From assembly GCA_016188575.1 (NCBI GenBank), contig JACPHN010000097.1:10606-74605 (forward strand): 64,000 nucleotides of DNA, written 5' to 3'. The stretch is from Candidatus Schekmanbacteria bacterium. GTDB taxonomy: Bacteria > CSSED10-310 > JACPHN01. Position 1 is the stretch's first letter, and every line of letters begins with the position of its first letter. Positions 1 through 8,622 of this stretch are shown here, one piece after another. Made by a program: the position numbers and the translations under genes. Below the pieces are notes generated by a model that saw only the letters and a list, made by a program, of their open reading frames with translations, searched no databases and had not been told where the DNA came from.

Positions 1-314
1 TCATGATTCAAGGCGGCGATCCCCAGGGCACCGGGCGCGGCGGACCTGGGTATCGGTTTGCAGATGAGCTCGTGCCCACGCTTCGGCATGATCGCCCGGG
101 TATTCTGAGCATGGCGAACGCCGGACCTGATTCCAACGGCAGTCAGTTCTTCATCACCGAAACGCCGACTCCGCACCTCAACAACCACCACTCCGTGTTC
201 GGTCATTGCGATGACGTCGAGCTCGTCAAGAAGATCGCTCGGGTAGATCGTACTCCGGGCGATCGTCCGGCACAGCCTGTGACCCTGGAATCGGTTGAAA
301 TCGAGCGTCGCTAG
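1..314 (+). CDS. Cyclophilin-type peptidyl-prolyl cis-trans isomerase, 3' part
   Basis: C-terminal 103 residues of a cyclophilin, cut by the window edge; the reading frame is open from base 3 and continues upstream. The visible MIQGGDPQGTGRGGPGY stretch is the cyclophilin core motif, followed by LSMANAGPDSNGSQFFIT, which contains the conserved active-site Gln/Phe region, and then the HSVFG block. Cyclophilins isomerise Xaa-Pro bonds during protein folding. Without the N-terminus it cannot be said whether the protein is exported or cytoplasmic. The stop codon lies about 20 nt before the next gene, suggesting co-transcription. Confidence 0.93.
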   Translation, partial: MIQGGDPQGTGRGGPGYRFADELVPTLRHDRPGILSMANAGPDSNGSQFFITETPTPHLNNHHSVFGHCDDVELVKKIARVDRTPGDRPAQPVTLESVEIERR

Positions 315-334
315 TTGTTAGGAGCATGCAAGGG

Positions 335-1177
335 ATGCAAATCACGGAGTGTGTATCGGCCAACAGCGTGGTAACGGAGCTTCAGGGCAAGGATCGGCAC
401 GACGTGCTGCGCGAGCTTGTGGAGCTTCTGGCCGCCAACGGCCACGTTCCCGATTATGAGACGGCGCTCGAACATGTGCTTGAACGTGAGAGTCTCGAGT
501 CGACCTGCATTGGTCAGGGCCTGGCGATCCCGCACGCGCGGGTGGCCGGGCTTTCCAACATGGCGGTCGCTTTCGGTCGCTCGCGCCCGGGTATTGATTT
601 CAACGCGCTTGACGGATTCCCTGCGCATCTTGTTTTTCTGCTTCTCTATCCGCCTAAGGATGCCGCCAAACACCTGTCGTTTCTGTCCGAGCTGTCCACG
701 TTGGCGGTCCGCCACAACCTGGTCGCGCGACTCATGGAGGCCCCGGATGCCGGCACAATCCTCCGCGTGCTTGCCGACGCCGACGCCGAGCACGAAGCGT
801 CCATTGCCCGCGGCGCTCAGCAGAGTGTGGCCGGCGCCAGCGAGCAACGGGCGGACGAGGGAGGCCTCGTCAACCCCGTGATCGCGCTCCTGGCGCGACT
901 CCAGCGATTTGAGCAGCACAAGGCCGCAATCGCCGGCGAACCTATTCCGGATGCTCTCGACGAGAAGATTCTCAACATCAAGTCGCTGGTGCCAAAACGC
1001 CATCTGGATCACTTCTACAAGCTGATGGATCGGCGAGGCCTCGCAGTGGTCCCAGTGGAGCGCGGCGCCTGCCAGGGCTGCCACATGCAGTTCTCGAGCG
1101 CATTCAATCAGGAGATTTCAAATCCTCGCCGAATCTTCAACTGCCCGAGTTGCCGGCGTTTTCTCTTTATTGTCTAG
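335..1177 (+). CDS. PTS EIIA (type 2) domain fused to a C4 zinc-ribbon domain
   Basis: About 280 residues. Residues 1-150 resemble the fructose/nitrogen-type PTS EIIA domain, with the phospho-acceptor motif GLAIPHAR (His near residue 67). The C-terminal part has a helical segment and then a four-cysteine ribbon (CQGC near residue 246, CPSC near 270) of the zf-RING_7 / DUF164-like type. An EIIA without a cognate permease nearby usually has a regulatory role; the zinc ribbon may bind nucleic acid or protein (inference). The ATG at 335 is preferred over the one at 326, because AGGAG at 320-324 is 10 nt from 335 but only 1 nt from 326. Confidence 0.8.
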   Translation: MQITECVSANSVVTELQGKDRHDVLRELVELLAANGHVPDYETALEHVLERESLESTCIGQGLAIPHARVAGLSNMAVAFGRSRPGIDFNALDGFPAHLVFLLLYPPKDAAKHLSFLSELSTLAVRHNLVARLMEAPDAGTILRVLADADAEHEASIARGAQQSVAGASEQRADEGGLVNPVIALLARLQRFEQHKAAIAGEPIPDALDEKILNIKSLVPKRHLDHFYKLMDRRGLAVVPVERGACQGCHMQFSSAFNQEISNPRRIFNCPSCRRFLFIV

Positions 1178-1334
1178 GCGCGCGGCCTGAACAAGACGAG
1201 TGGCGCGCCACCGGGCCGTCCAATGGGTCCTAAAGCGCGGGGCGACCGGTGCCGATGAGATCGACAGGTCCGCCGATGCTGTGACCTTTGTGTATCTCTC
1301 AGAACTTGCGCCGCACCCCAAGAATGGTGTTCGA

Positions 1335-2033
1335 ATGCGACTGACCGTTTCGAGCCTCGCTGCTCTGCTCGTATGTACTGCGATGTGGATTCCCCGCGCA
1401 GGCGCTACGGGTGGGTTTTTGGGTGCGAGCGATGAGGCGCGAGCCGGGTTTGATCCCGGAGTGGAGCTCCACTACGGCAACTTCGAGATCCACCAGATTG
1501 GCGGACCATTTCACAAGTTTTCCGGGCAGATGCTGGGGGCTCAGGGGCAGCTCCATTTGACCACCGGCCTGAGCGTGGTATTCGGCAACGACCTGATGGA
1601 CGGCGAGCGGACCACGACGACTGCGCGCACCGATCTCGGAACCGACTTCTCCCAGCAGGATCATAGCGGTCTCAAAGCAGTCCTGTGGGGCGGGTCGTTT
1701 CGCTTACATCTGCTCTTTTTTCGAAAAGAGATCCGCCGGCTGTTCGATCCGTTCGTCGAGGCCGGGGTCATGGGCACCTCAGTGCGTATCGAAAACCGCA
1801 CCGTCCTCACCGGCAACGGAATTCGCACCGAGGCCTTTGTGCGCGACACCCAGTGGGATGTCGGGTATTTCGGCGCCCTGGGTATGCAGGTCGCGGTGCA
1901 CTCCCGAGTGATGTTGCAGGCAGTCTTGCGCTACGATTATCTTGTGGTCGAGATGCCGCGCAGTAACTTGCCCCCGACTCTCGACATGGAGGGGGCGCGG
2001 CTGCTAGGCGGGATCCGCTACCGCTTTCGCTAG
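1335..2033 (+). CDS. Small outer-membrane beta-barrel protein (hypothetical)
   Basis: 232 residues. It begins with a basic residue and a hydrophobic signal sequence (LTVSSLAALLVCTAMW) ending near ALA-like residues. The rest alternates polar and aromatic residues with Gly turns, and the last strand ends in GGIRYRFR, typical of an 8-stranded barrel inserted by the BAM complex. The frame is open upstream to about 1200, but the signal peptide argues for the ATG at 1335. There is no recognisable catalytic motif. It could be an OmpW/OmpA-like porin or a lineage-specific surface protein; family unassigned. Confidence 0.6.
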   Translation: MRLTVSSLAALLVCTAMWIPRAGATGGFLGASDEARAGFDPGVELHYGNFEIHQIGGPFHKFSGQMLGAQGQLHLTTGLSVVFGNDLMDGERTTTTARTDLGTDFSQQDHSGLKAVLWGGSFRLHLLFFRKEIRRLFDPFVEAGVMGTSVRIENRTVLTGNGIRTEAFVRDTQWDVGYFGALGMQVAVHSRVMLQAVLRYDYLVVEMPRSNLPPTLDMEGARLLGGIRYRFR

Positions 2034-2108
2034 GCTTCGGCGCCAGCCGGTCTCGACATCGACCAGCGAAGAGCCTAAACTGCGCAGTCGTATTTTGTAC
2101 CGCGAAAC

Positions 2109-2137
2109 TTGACAGTACTACACTCAGGTCCTATGTA
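2109..2137 (+). promoter_or_regulatory. Sigma-70-type promoter of lon
   Basis: TTGACA at 2109-2114 and TATGTA at 2132-2137, separated by exactly 17 nt, about 37 nt before the lon start codon. The -35 box is a perfect consensus match. No CIRCE-type inverted repeat is visible. Confidence 0.7.
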
Positions 2138-2173
2138 AAGAGTGATGTATACCCGCAAAACCGAGGCCGCACA

Positions 2174-4696
2174 ATGACGCTCGAAAACACCCTGGAGCCG
2201 GAGGACCCGGGAACCGAGGCCGGTTCCGGGCCCGAGGAGCTTCCCATTCTGCCCATCCGGGGAACGGTGCTGTATCCCCGTCTGATCATGCCCATGGTCG
2301 TGGGGCGGCGCAAGTCAGTCAAGCTCATCAACGAGGCGATGCGCGGCTCCCGCTTGATCGGCATCGTCGCACAGCGCAATCCCGAAGACGATGACCCCGA
2401 GTTCGAGGATCTCTACTCGATCGGCTGCGCAGCGACGATCCTCAAGATGATTCGTATGCCCCAGGGTGAGCTTCGGGTCATCGTGCAGGGACTCCGCCGC
2501 GTGCACCTCGACGAGGTCGTCACCCGAGAACCGTACTGGGTCGCACGGGTCACGACAGTCACCGACCAGGTTGGTGAGTCTGCCGATCTGAATGCCGTGG
2601 TCGCCCACGTCAAGCAGCAGTTTCAGCGCGCGGTGGAAGAAAGCTCATACCTCTCCGATGACATCCTGACGGCGCTGAACAACGTGGAGAGCCCGGGCGG
2701 CATCGCGGACCTCATCGCCTTCCAGATCAACGCCGCGCTTCCCGACAAACAGGCGGTTCTGGAATCGCTGGGCGTCACCGAGAGGCTTAACAAGGTAGCG
2801 CTCATGCTGGCCAAGGAGCTCGAGCTCATCGAGCTATCGCAGCGCGTGCAGTCCCAGGTCAAGGATGAGATGAGCCGCAGCCAGCGCGAGCACCTGATCC
2901 GGGAGCAGATGAAGGCGCTGCAGCGAGAGCTTGGCGAGGAAGACGACCACGCGGCGGAGATTACCGAGCTGCAGGAAAAGATCGAAAAGGCGGGCATGCC
3001 TGAGGACGTGAAGAAGGAGGCTGACCGCGAGCTCAAGCGCCTGAGCCGGATTCATCCGTCAAGCGCCGAGTACACCGTGGCGCGCACGTATCTCGATTGG
3101 CTCACCTATATGCCCTGGGCGATCCTCACCGAGGATGTGCTCGACATCGCTCAGGCGCGGAGGATCCTGAACGAGGACCACTACGACCTCGAGAAAGTCA
3201 AGAAGAGGATCCTCGAGTATCTGGCGGTGCGAAAGCTCAAGAGCGAGATGAAAGGGCCGATCCTGTGCTTTGTTGGCCCTCCCGGCGTCGGCAAGACGAG
3301 CCTCGGCAAATCCATCGCGCGGGCGATGGAGCGAAAGTTCATTCGCATCAGCCTCGGCGGGGTGCGCGACGAGGCCGAGGTCCGGGGACACCGGCGAACC
3401 TATATCGGTGCGCTTCCCGGCCGCATTATCCAGGGCATCCGCAAAGCGGGTAGTCGAAACCCGGTGTTCATGCTCGACGAAGTCGACAAGATGTCGATGG
3501 ACTTTCGCGGCGACCCCTCCGCGGCGCTCCTGGAAGTGCTCGATCCAGAGCAAAACCACGGGTTCAGCGATCACTATCTGGACGTGGCGTTTGACCTCTC
3601 CAAGGTCTTGTTTATCGCCACGGCGAATTTTCTGGACCCCATTCCGCCCGCCCTACTGGACCGCATGGAGGTCATCCGGCTCCCAGGATACACGAGCGAA
3701 GAGAAGGTTACGATCGCCAAGACCTATCTGGTCACCAAACAGCTCGAAGAGCATGGACTGACGGCGGAGAAGCTCGAGCTCACCGACGATACCCTGCGCC
3801 GCATCGTGTCGGACTACACGAAGGAGGCCGGGGTGCGCAATTTCGAGCGCCGGATCGCCGCCATCTGCCGGGCCGTCGCAATGAAGGTCGCGGAAGGCGA
3901 GGAAAGCAAGCAGGTGATCGAGCCCGAGCAGTTGTTCGACCTGCTCGGACCGCAATCGCACTTTCCCGAAGTGGCGGAGCGGACGGGAATCCCAGGAGTG
4001 GCGACCGGGCTGGCCTGGACCGCGGCGGGCGGGGAGATCCTCTTCATCGAGGCCACGCGCATGCCCGGGAAGGGAGTAATCTCGCTGACGGGGCAGCTCG
4101 GCGACGTGATGAAAGAATCCGCTCACGCCGCGCTCAGCTATCTGCGTTCGCGCGCCCAAGAGCTGGGCATTGACGCCCGCTTCCTGCAGCGCTGGGACCT
4201 ACACATCCACATTCCTTCCGGGGCCATTCCGAAAGATGGGCCATCCGCGGGCATCACGCTGTTTTCCGCGGTGCTCTCGCTGCTGACGGGCTGGATCGTG
4301 CGGAAAGATTTCGCCATGACCGGCGAGATCTCCTTGCGGGGGCTGATTCTCCCCGTAGGCGGAATCAAGGAAAAAGTCCTTGCCGCAAAACAGGCGGGAA
4401 TCCCCAACGTCCTGCTGCCGGAGCTCAACCGGAAGGACCTGGAAGAGGTCGGCGAGGAGCTGCGCAAGGACATGATCTTTCACTTCGCCAAGAACGTGGA
4501 AGAGGCGATGGAAATCGTTTTCGACCAGGCGTCCGTGGAAGAGCGAAAGAAGGCTGCCGCAGTCGCCGCGGTAGGCGGTGGCATGCCGGATGCCCAGCGC
4601 CCCGCCGGTGGTCGAAGACGTCGGCGCAACCGGCACCTGGATCACCTCGACACCCCGGACAAGCAGCCGCCACCGCCATCTCGCCTTGGCGCCTGA
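2174..4696 (+). CDS. lon: ATP-dependent protease Lon
   Basis: 840 residues, close to the usual 780-830 with a short low-complexity Arg/Pro tail. Order: N-terminal LAN substrate-binding domain (about 23-215), coiled-coil region rich in Glu/Lys (225-300), AAA+ module with Walker [10 protein letters not shown] (about 367) and Walker [10 protein letters not shown], then the Ser-Lys protease domain with [10 protein letters not shown] (Ser about 691) and GGIKEK (Lys about 734). Lon degrades misfolded and regulatory proteins in the cytoplasm using ATP. It has its own consensus promoter and appears monocistronic or leading into the next gene, which starts 51 nt after its stop with its own RBS. Confidence 0.98.
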   Translation: MTLENTLEPEDPGTEAGSGPEELPILPIRGTVLYPRLIMPMVVGRRKSVKLINEAMRGSRLIGIVAQRNPEDDDPEFEDLYSIGCAATILKMIRMPQGELRVIVQGLRRVHLDEVVTREPYWVARVTTVTDQVGESADLNAVVAHVKQQFQRAVEESSYLSDDILTALNNVESPGGIADLIAFQINAALPDKQAVLESLGVTERLNKVALMLAKELELIELSQRVQSQVKDEMSRSQREHLIREQMKALQRELGEEDDHAAEITELQEKIEKAGMPEDVKKEADRELKRLSRIHPSSAEYTVARTYLDWLTYMPWAILTEDVLDIAQARRILNEDHYDLEKVKKRILEYLAVRKLKSEMKGPILCFVGPPGVGKTSLGKSIARAMERKFIRISLGGVRDEAEVRGHRRTYIGALPGRIIQGIRKAGSRNPVFMLDEVDKMSMDFRGDPSAALLEVLDPEQNHGFSDHYLDVAFDLSKVLFIATANFLDPIPPALLDRMEVIRLPGYTSEEKVTIAKTYLVTKQLEEHGLTAEKLELTDDTLRRIVSDYTKEAGVRNFERRIAAICRAVAMKVAEGEESKQVIEPEQLFDLLGPQSHFPEVAERTGIPGVATGLAWTAAGGEILFIEATRMPGKGVISLTGQLGDVMKESAHAALSYLRSRAQELGIDARFLQRWDLHIHIPSGAIPKDGPSAGITLFSAVLSLLTGWIVRKDFAMTGEISLRGLILPVGGIKEKVLAAKQAGIPNVLLPELNRKDLEEVGEELRKDMIFHFAKNVEEAMEIVFDQASVEERKKAAAVAAVGGGMPDAQRPAGGRRRRRNRHLDHLDTPDKQPPPPSRLGA

Positions 4697-4747
4697 CAGA
4701 TAGACCGCAATCCCCCTCGCTAGCTCGCGATCAAGAGGAGAAGACTG

Positions 4748-6970
4748 ATGGGCTCTAGACTATCCCGGTGGATAGGTTGTCTCATGCTGATCACGGTTGC
4801 CGTGATGATTCTGGGAATCACGGGTGACGCGGGAGCCAAAGACAAGGAACCGGCATCGACAGATACGAGCAACTACTCGGTCACGGTTTCGTCGACATTT
4901 GTCCAGGTGCCGGTCACGGTCGTGGATGGCGACGGCAAGCCGGTCGCCAACCTCACCGCAGGTGATTTCACGCTGCTCGACAATGGCGACGAGCAAAAGG
5001 TCACATCCTTCGAGACCGTGGACCTTGGCGCGGAGACCGCCCGGGAGGCGGTGCGGGCGACGCCGGCTGCCCGCCGCAACGTGATCTTCTTATTCGACCT
5101 CACGTTCACCACCCTCTCCGGCCTCTTGCGGGCTCAGGAAGCCGTGCTCGAGGCGTTGGATAGCGAGCTCGGCGCTGCCGATCTCGCCGGGGTCGCGACC
5201 TTCTCCGCGAAAAGTGGGCTCAGGTTCCTGGTCACTCTGACGTCGGACCGCAATCAGCTACGCGGGGCAGTGGGCGGCCTCGGTCTGGACAAGGCGGACC
5301 GCCTCACGGACCAGCTCGGGTTAGTGTATTCCCTGATGTCGCCGGCGCAGGCGCTGACGGGAGGCGAGAAAAAAGCGGCGGTCACCGAGGCTTTGCGCGA
5401 GCAGCTCAGCAGTATCGCACAGGCAGGCGGCCGCAATGATGAGGCCCGGTATGAGGCCGACGTCTCCTCGCTGACCGATGCGCTGGTCGCTATTGCTGCT
5501 GGCCTCGACCCCGTTGCCGGGCGCAAGCACGTGATCCTGTTGTCCTCGGGTTTCAGCGACCGCTTGCTTTCGGGCGACACCTCCATGGAGGCGATGCGAA
5601 CCGAGGCAGTGGCGCGAGAAGAGGGGGAGGTCTGGGAGGCCGACTCGAACCGGACGTTTGGCTCGAGCACCCTCAAGCGACGCCTGTCGATGGCGCTGGA
5701 AGCTATTCAAAAATCCGACGTAGTGGTTGACACGGTCGACACCGCCGGCCTGCGGGCGGGAGGCGCCATCGGCGCCGCTCAGGCCGCGTCGATGGCCGTG
5801 GGCAGCAAGGCAGGGGCGGGCAGCGTTTCCGAGTCGGTCGCGGAGAGCACCGGTCCGGCCGAGGGTAAGGCCTCCCTCTCCTTGATCGCGCGGGACACGG
5901 GCGGCACGTTTCACCAGAACTCGAACGACCTCAAGAAGCCGCTGGCGGACATCTCAGCGGCGACCCGCTACGTCTACGTGCTCGGGTATCAGCCTTCGGA
6001 GCAGGAGGGTCCCGGCGAATACCACAAGCTCAAGGTCAAACTGAATGACCGAAAGATGGAACCGGCCCACCGCGCCGGGTACTTCGAGCCGCGGCCGTAC
6101 GAGCAGCTCGCGCCCATAGCCCGGCAGCTCAGTGCCGCGAGCTTCCTGACCAGCAGCCCGGTCCGCGAAGACCTCGCTGTAAAGGTGCTGGCTCAGCCGT
6201 TCAAGCAAGCTGGCGACAAGGCGCTCGTCCCCGTGATTTTGGAAGCCGCCAACGCGTTTACGACCAAAACCGGGGAGGACACCGCCGTTGCGCTAGAGCT
6301 CTTTGGTTATGCGACGACACCGGAGGGGGCAGTGGCCGACTTCTTCAACCAGAATCTCGGCTTCGACCTGACCAAGCTGCCACCGCAGCTCAAGGGGGCC
6401 GGGCTGCGCTATTACGGCGTCTTCCAACTGCCCGCCGGCACGTACACATTGCGCTTCCTACTGCGCAATGCCAGGACCGGCCATTCCGGGTTGCTTGCCG
6501 AGGAGTTGGTGGTGCCCTCGTTTGGCGCGAAGGACCCCGTAGTTCTCGCGCCGCTATTTCTGGATCCCGAAACCCCGTGGGTGCTCGCTCGAAATCCCAA
6601 TGCGACGGCTCCGAACCTGTTTCCTTTTTGGCTGACCGGAAGTCCGTACATCCCCGCCGCGGGACCTCAGTTCGATCGCGGTGTCAAGAAGAACGTGTGC
6701 GTCGTGTCCTACAATCTTCAGGATGCCGTGAAAGCGGGAACGCTAAACGTTACAGGCCAGGTAGTCGGCCCGGACGGCAACCCCGCGAAGGATCCGACAG
6801 TAACACTCAAGGGAAAGGATGTGGCGGAGGACTCACCCGACCAGGTGCGGTTCGTCTTCGAATTGGCGACGGCCGAAGCGGTGTCGGGGCGCTACGAGCT
6901 CCGGGTAACAGTGGAAGACCAGTCGACGGGAACCAAGTATGAGCGCTCGGCCCCATTCTTGATTCGCTAG
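4748..6970 (+). CDS. VWFA-related exported protein (TIGR03436-like)
   Basis: 740 residues with an N-terminal hydrophobic signal or anchor. The segment VPVTVVDGDGKPVANLTAGDF followed by LLDNGDEQKVTSFE is the hallmark beta-sandwich that precedes the VWA fold in the VWFA-related family best known from Acidobacteriota. The VWA core follows (RNVIFLFDLTF, with a degenerate MIDAS), then a C-terminal beta-rich region (residues about 430-740). AAGAGGAG lies 7 nt before the ATG. Function in this family is unknown; extracytoplasmic metal-dependent adhesion or protein binding is inferred. Confidence 0.82.
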   Translation: MGSRLSRWIGCLMLITVAVMILGITGDAGAKDKEPASTDTSNYSVTVSSTFVQVPVTVVDGDGKPVANLTAGDFTLLDNGDEQKVTSFETVDLGAETAREAVRATPAARRNVIFLFDLTFTTLSGLLRAQEAVLEALDSELGAADLAGVATFSAKSGLRFLVTLTSDRNQLRGAVGGLGLDKADRLTDQLGLVYSLMSPAQALTGGEKKAAVTEALREQLSSIAQAGGRNDEARYEADVSSLTDALVAIAAGLDPVAGRKHVILLSSGFSDRLLSGDTSMEAMRTEAVAREEGEVWEADSNRTFGSSTLKRRLSMALEAIQKSDVVVDTVDTAGLRAGGAIGAAQAASMAVGSKAGAGSVSESVAESTGPAEGKASLSLIARDTGGTFHQNSNDLKKPLADISAATRYVYVLGYQPSEQEGPGEYHKLKVKLNDRKMEPAHRAGYFEPRPYEQLAPIARQLSAASFLTSSPVREDLAVKVLAQPFKQAGDKALVPVILEAANAFTTKTGEDTAVALELFGYATTPEGAVADFFNQNLGFDLTKLPPQLKGAGLRYYGVFQLPAGTYTLRFLLRNARTGHSGLLAEELVVPSFGAKDPVVLAPLFLDPETPWVLARNPNATAPNLFPFWLTGSPYIPAAGPQFDRGVKKNVCVVSYNLQDAVKAGTLNVTGQVVGPDGNPAKDPTVTLKGKDVAEDSPDQVRFVFELATAEAVSGRYELRVTVEDQSTGTKYERSAPFLIR

Positions 6971-6994
6971 GCGCGCGCGCAGGTTTAGATCGTC

Positions 6995-7024
6995 TTGAAC
7001 TGTCGCGGTGCGGCAAAGTAAACT
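6995..7024 (+). promoter_or_regulatory. Possible sigma-70 promoter of the TPR gene
   Basis: TTGAAC at 6995-7000 and TAAACT at 7019-7024 with an 18-nt spacer, about 36 nt upstream of the TPR gene start. Each box matches the consensus only in part, so this is tentative. Confidence 0.35.
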
Positions 7025-7059
7025 GCCTGTATGAGCCGCTTCCCTCCGGAGAGAACAAC

Positions 7060-8094
7060 ATGTCGCGCAAGCAAGGCCCTCCGAGTCTGACGCCTGAAGC
7101 CATCCTCGAGAGAGGCAACGAATATCTCGACGCCGGTGAGATCGAGGAAGCCAAGCGCTGCTTCGAAGAGGCCATCGGGTTGTCTCCAGACTTCGCCGAT
7201 GCCTATGTAAACCTCGCTCTCATCTACTTCGATCACCGAGAATTCGTGGCGGCGAAAGTGTTGTTCGAGCGGGCGCTCGACCTGATCGACCGGCGGGACA
7301 GAGCGGAAGGGCGGCGCGGCGAAGAGGACGCCAAACCGGCGGGACGGCGGGCGCGGCGGCGGCGCGGCGAGGAAGCACCCGTTTCTCCTGCAGCCCCGCC
7401 TACCGCGGCGCCCGCGGCGCTTGCGATTCCCAAGGCCAATCCGGCGACGGAGAATCTGGTGCTGCGGGCACTACACGGCATCGGGCTCTGCGGCTACTGG
7501 CTCGGCAACTACAGCGAAGCATTGGCCGTATATCATGAGATGCTGGGCCGCGATCCCTCGGATTCAATGGGCGTTCGCTATCTCGTCGGCGAGCTCTACC
7601 ACCGCCTCGGGCAGCTCCACAAGGCGCTTGCATCGTACGCCGCCAATCCGGATGACCCGCACGTCGCCTACAACCATGCGCTGGCGCTCCACTCCATGGG
7701 GCGCACGAGGGAGGCGACGGAGCAAATCCTGCGGGCCTTTTTTGTGAACTTGTATATCGCCGCCTTTCTGCTCAATGACAACCGCCCGTGGATTCGCAGC
7801 GCCAAGCAGTGGCACGTGAGCTCTGTGCAGTGGCCCGATCTGGCTGTCCAGTACATCGAGCTATGCGCCGACCTCTGGCAGGAAACACCCGGCGCGACCG
7901 CGTTCCTGAACCAGGTATGGCGCGACGGCGAAACGCAGCGAGCGGTGGAGAATTTCATCCTCACGGCCACGAGACTGGCGCAGGAGCCCGACTTTCGCCG
8001 GCGGTCCGAGCTGCAGCAGCGTATCGCTGACATGCAGTCGGATGAAATCGTGTCAGAGCTGGCCGCGAATATCAATCGCAGGTTTGTGAGCTAG
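7060..8094 (+). CDS. Tetratricopeptide-repeat protein
   Basis: 344 residues. TPR units are seen at about residues 12-80 (GNEYLDAGEIEEAKRCFEEA and the following repeat) and again at 130-225 (ALHGIGLCGYWLGNYSEALA and following). They are separated by an Arg/Ala/Pro-rich linker (about 85-125). The last 100 residues are helical without clear repeats. No signal peptide, so a cytoplasmic scaffold is likely. A GGAG ribosome site lies about 10 nt before the ATG. Partner unknown. Confidence 0.8.
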   Translation: MSRKQGPPSLTPEAILERGNEYLDAGEIEEAKRCFEEAIGLSPDFADAYVNLALIYFDHREFVAAKVLFERALDLIDRRDRAEGRRGEEDAKPAGRRARRRRGEEAPVSPAAPPTAAPAALAIPKANPATENLVLRALHGIGLCGYWLGNYSEALAVYHEMLGRDPSDSMGVRYLVGELYHRLGQLHKALASYAANPDDPHVAYNHALALHSMGRTREATEQILRAFFVNLYIAAFLLNDNRPWIRSAKQWHVSSVQWPDLAVQYIELCADLWQETPGATAFLNQVWRDGETQRAVENFILTATRLAQEPDFRRRSELQQRIADMQSDEIVSELAANINRRFVS

Positions 8095-8292
8095 CCGCTC
8101 CGCGCCGAGACCCACGTTATTGCCCAGCGCCGAGTGACTGCTTCGCCGGGGCGATGGTTGGCGCACAGGGGCGGTGAGCAGGTGACGGGCCTTGGTCGCA
8201 CGCCAAAGGGTCACGCCGCTTTGGGGTGAAAATAGGGGACAGAATTGCTTCGGGCGCCCTTTCGAGCACCCGAAAACCGTTTGCTAATGCTA
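8095..8292. other. Intergenic region between the TPR gene and tRNA-Asp
   Basis: About 200 bases with no supported reading frame. No strong terminator hairpin with a T-run was found by eye. Confidence 0.5.
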
Positions 8293-8367
8293 CGGGAGCG
8301 ACGAGACTTGAACTCGCGACCTCCGGTGTGACAGACCGGCGTTCTAACCGAGCTGAACTACGCCCCC
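8293..8367 (-). tRNA. tRNA-Asp (GTC)
   Basis: Read on the minus strand: 7-bp acceptor stem GGGGGCG/CGCTCCC (one G-U pair), D arm GTTC...GAAC, anticodon stem CCGGT/ACCGG with loop CTGTCAC giving anticodon GTC, and T arm GCGAG-TTCAAGT-CTCGT. Total 75 nt with discriminator G. The 3' CCA is not encoded. It lies alone between two plus-strand genes. Confidence 0.95.
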
Positions 8368-8428
8368 TGATTTCAAGATGCTCTGTAGTTTAGATGGCGG
8401 CGCCAAGGTTGTCAATGGTCCGGGAGAA

Positions 8429-8443
8429 CCTAAATCCACCGCC
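8429..8443 (+). repeat. Dispersed repeat, copy A (CCTAAATCCACCGCC)
   Basis: One mismatch to the core CCTGAATCCACCGCC found at four other intergenic sites. Downstream bases also align with the copy at 26677 (CACCGCC, then GACTGCAAG versus CACTGCAAG). It sits between the tRNA and the carboxypeptidase gene. Confidence 0.6.
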
Positions 8444-8622
8444 GGTTCGACTGCAAGTTGTGCGTAGCCCACCACCTGTCAGGGCGGCGATCGCGCTTCC
8501 GTTGCGCCGGGCGATTGGATCATGTACCTGTTGAGCAAAAGGACGCGGCCGCGCGAGGCGACCGCGAACCGCCCTGCGGCGGATGGCAAGCGGCGAGCTA
8601 CGTACGGGAAAGGAACCTGGCG

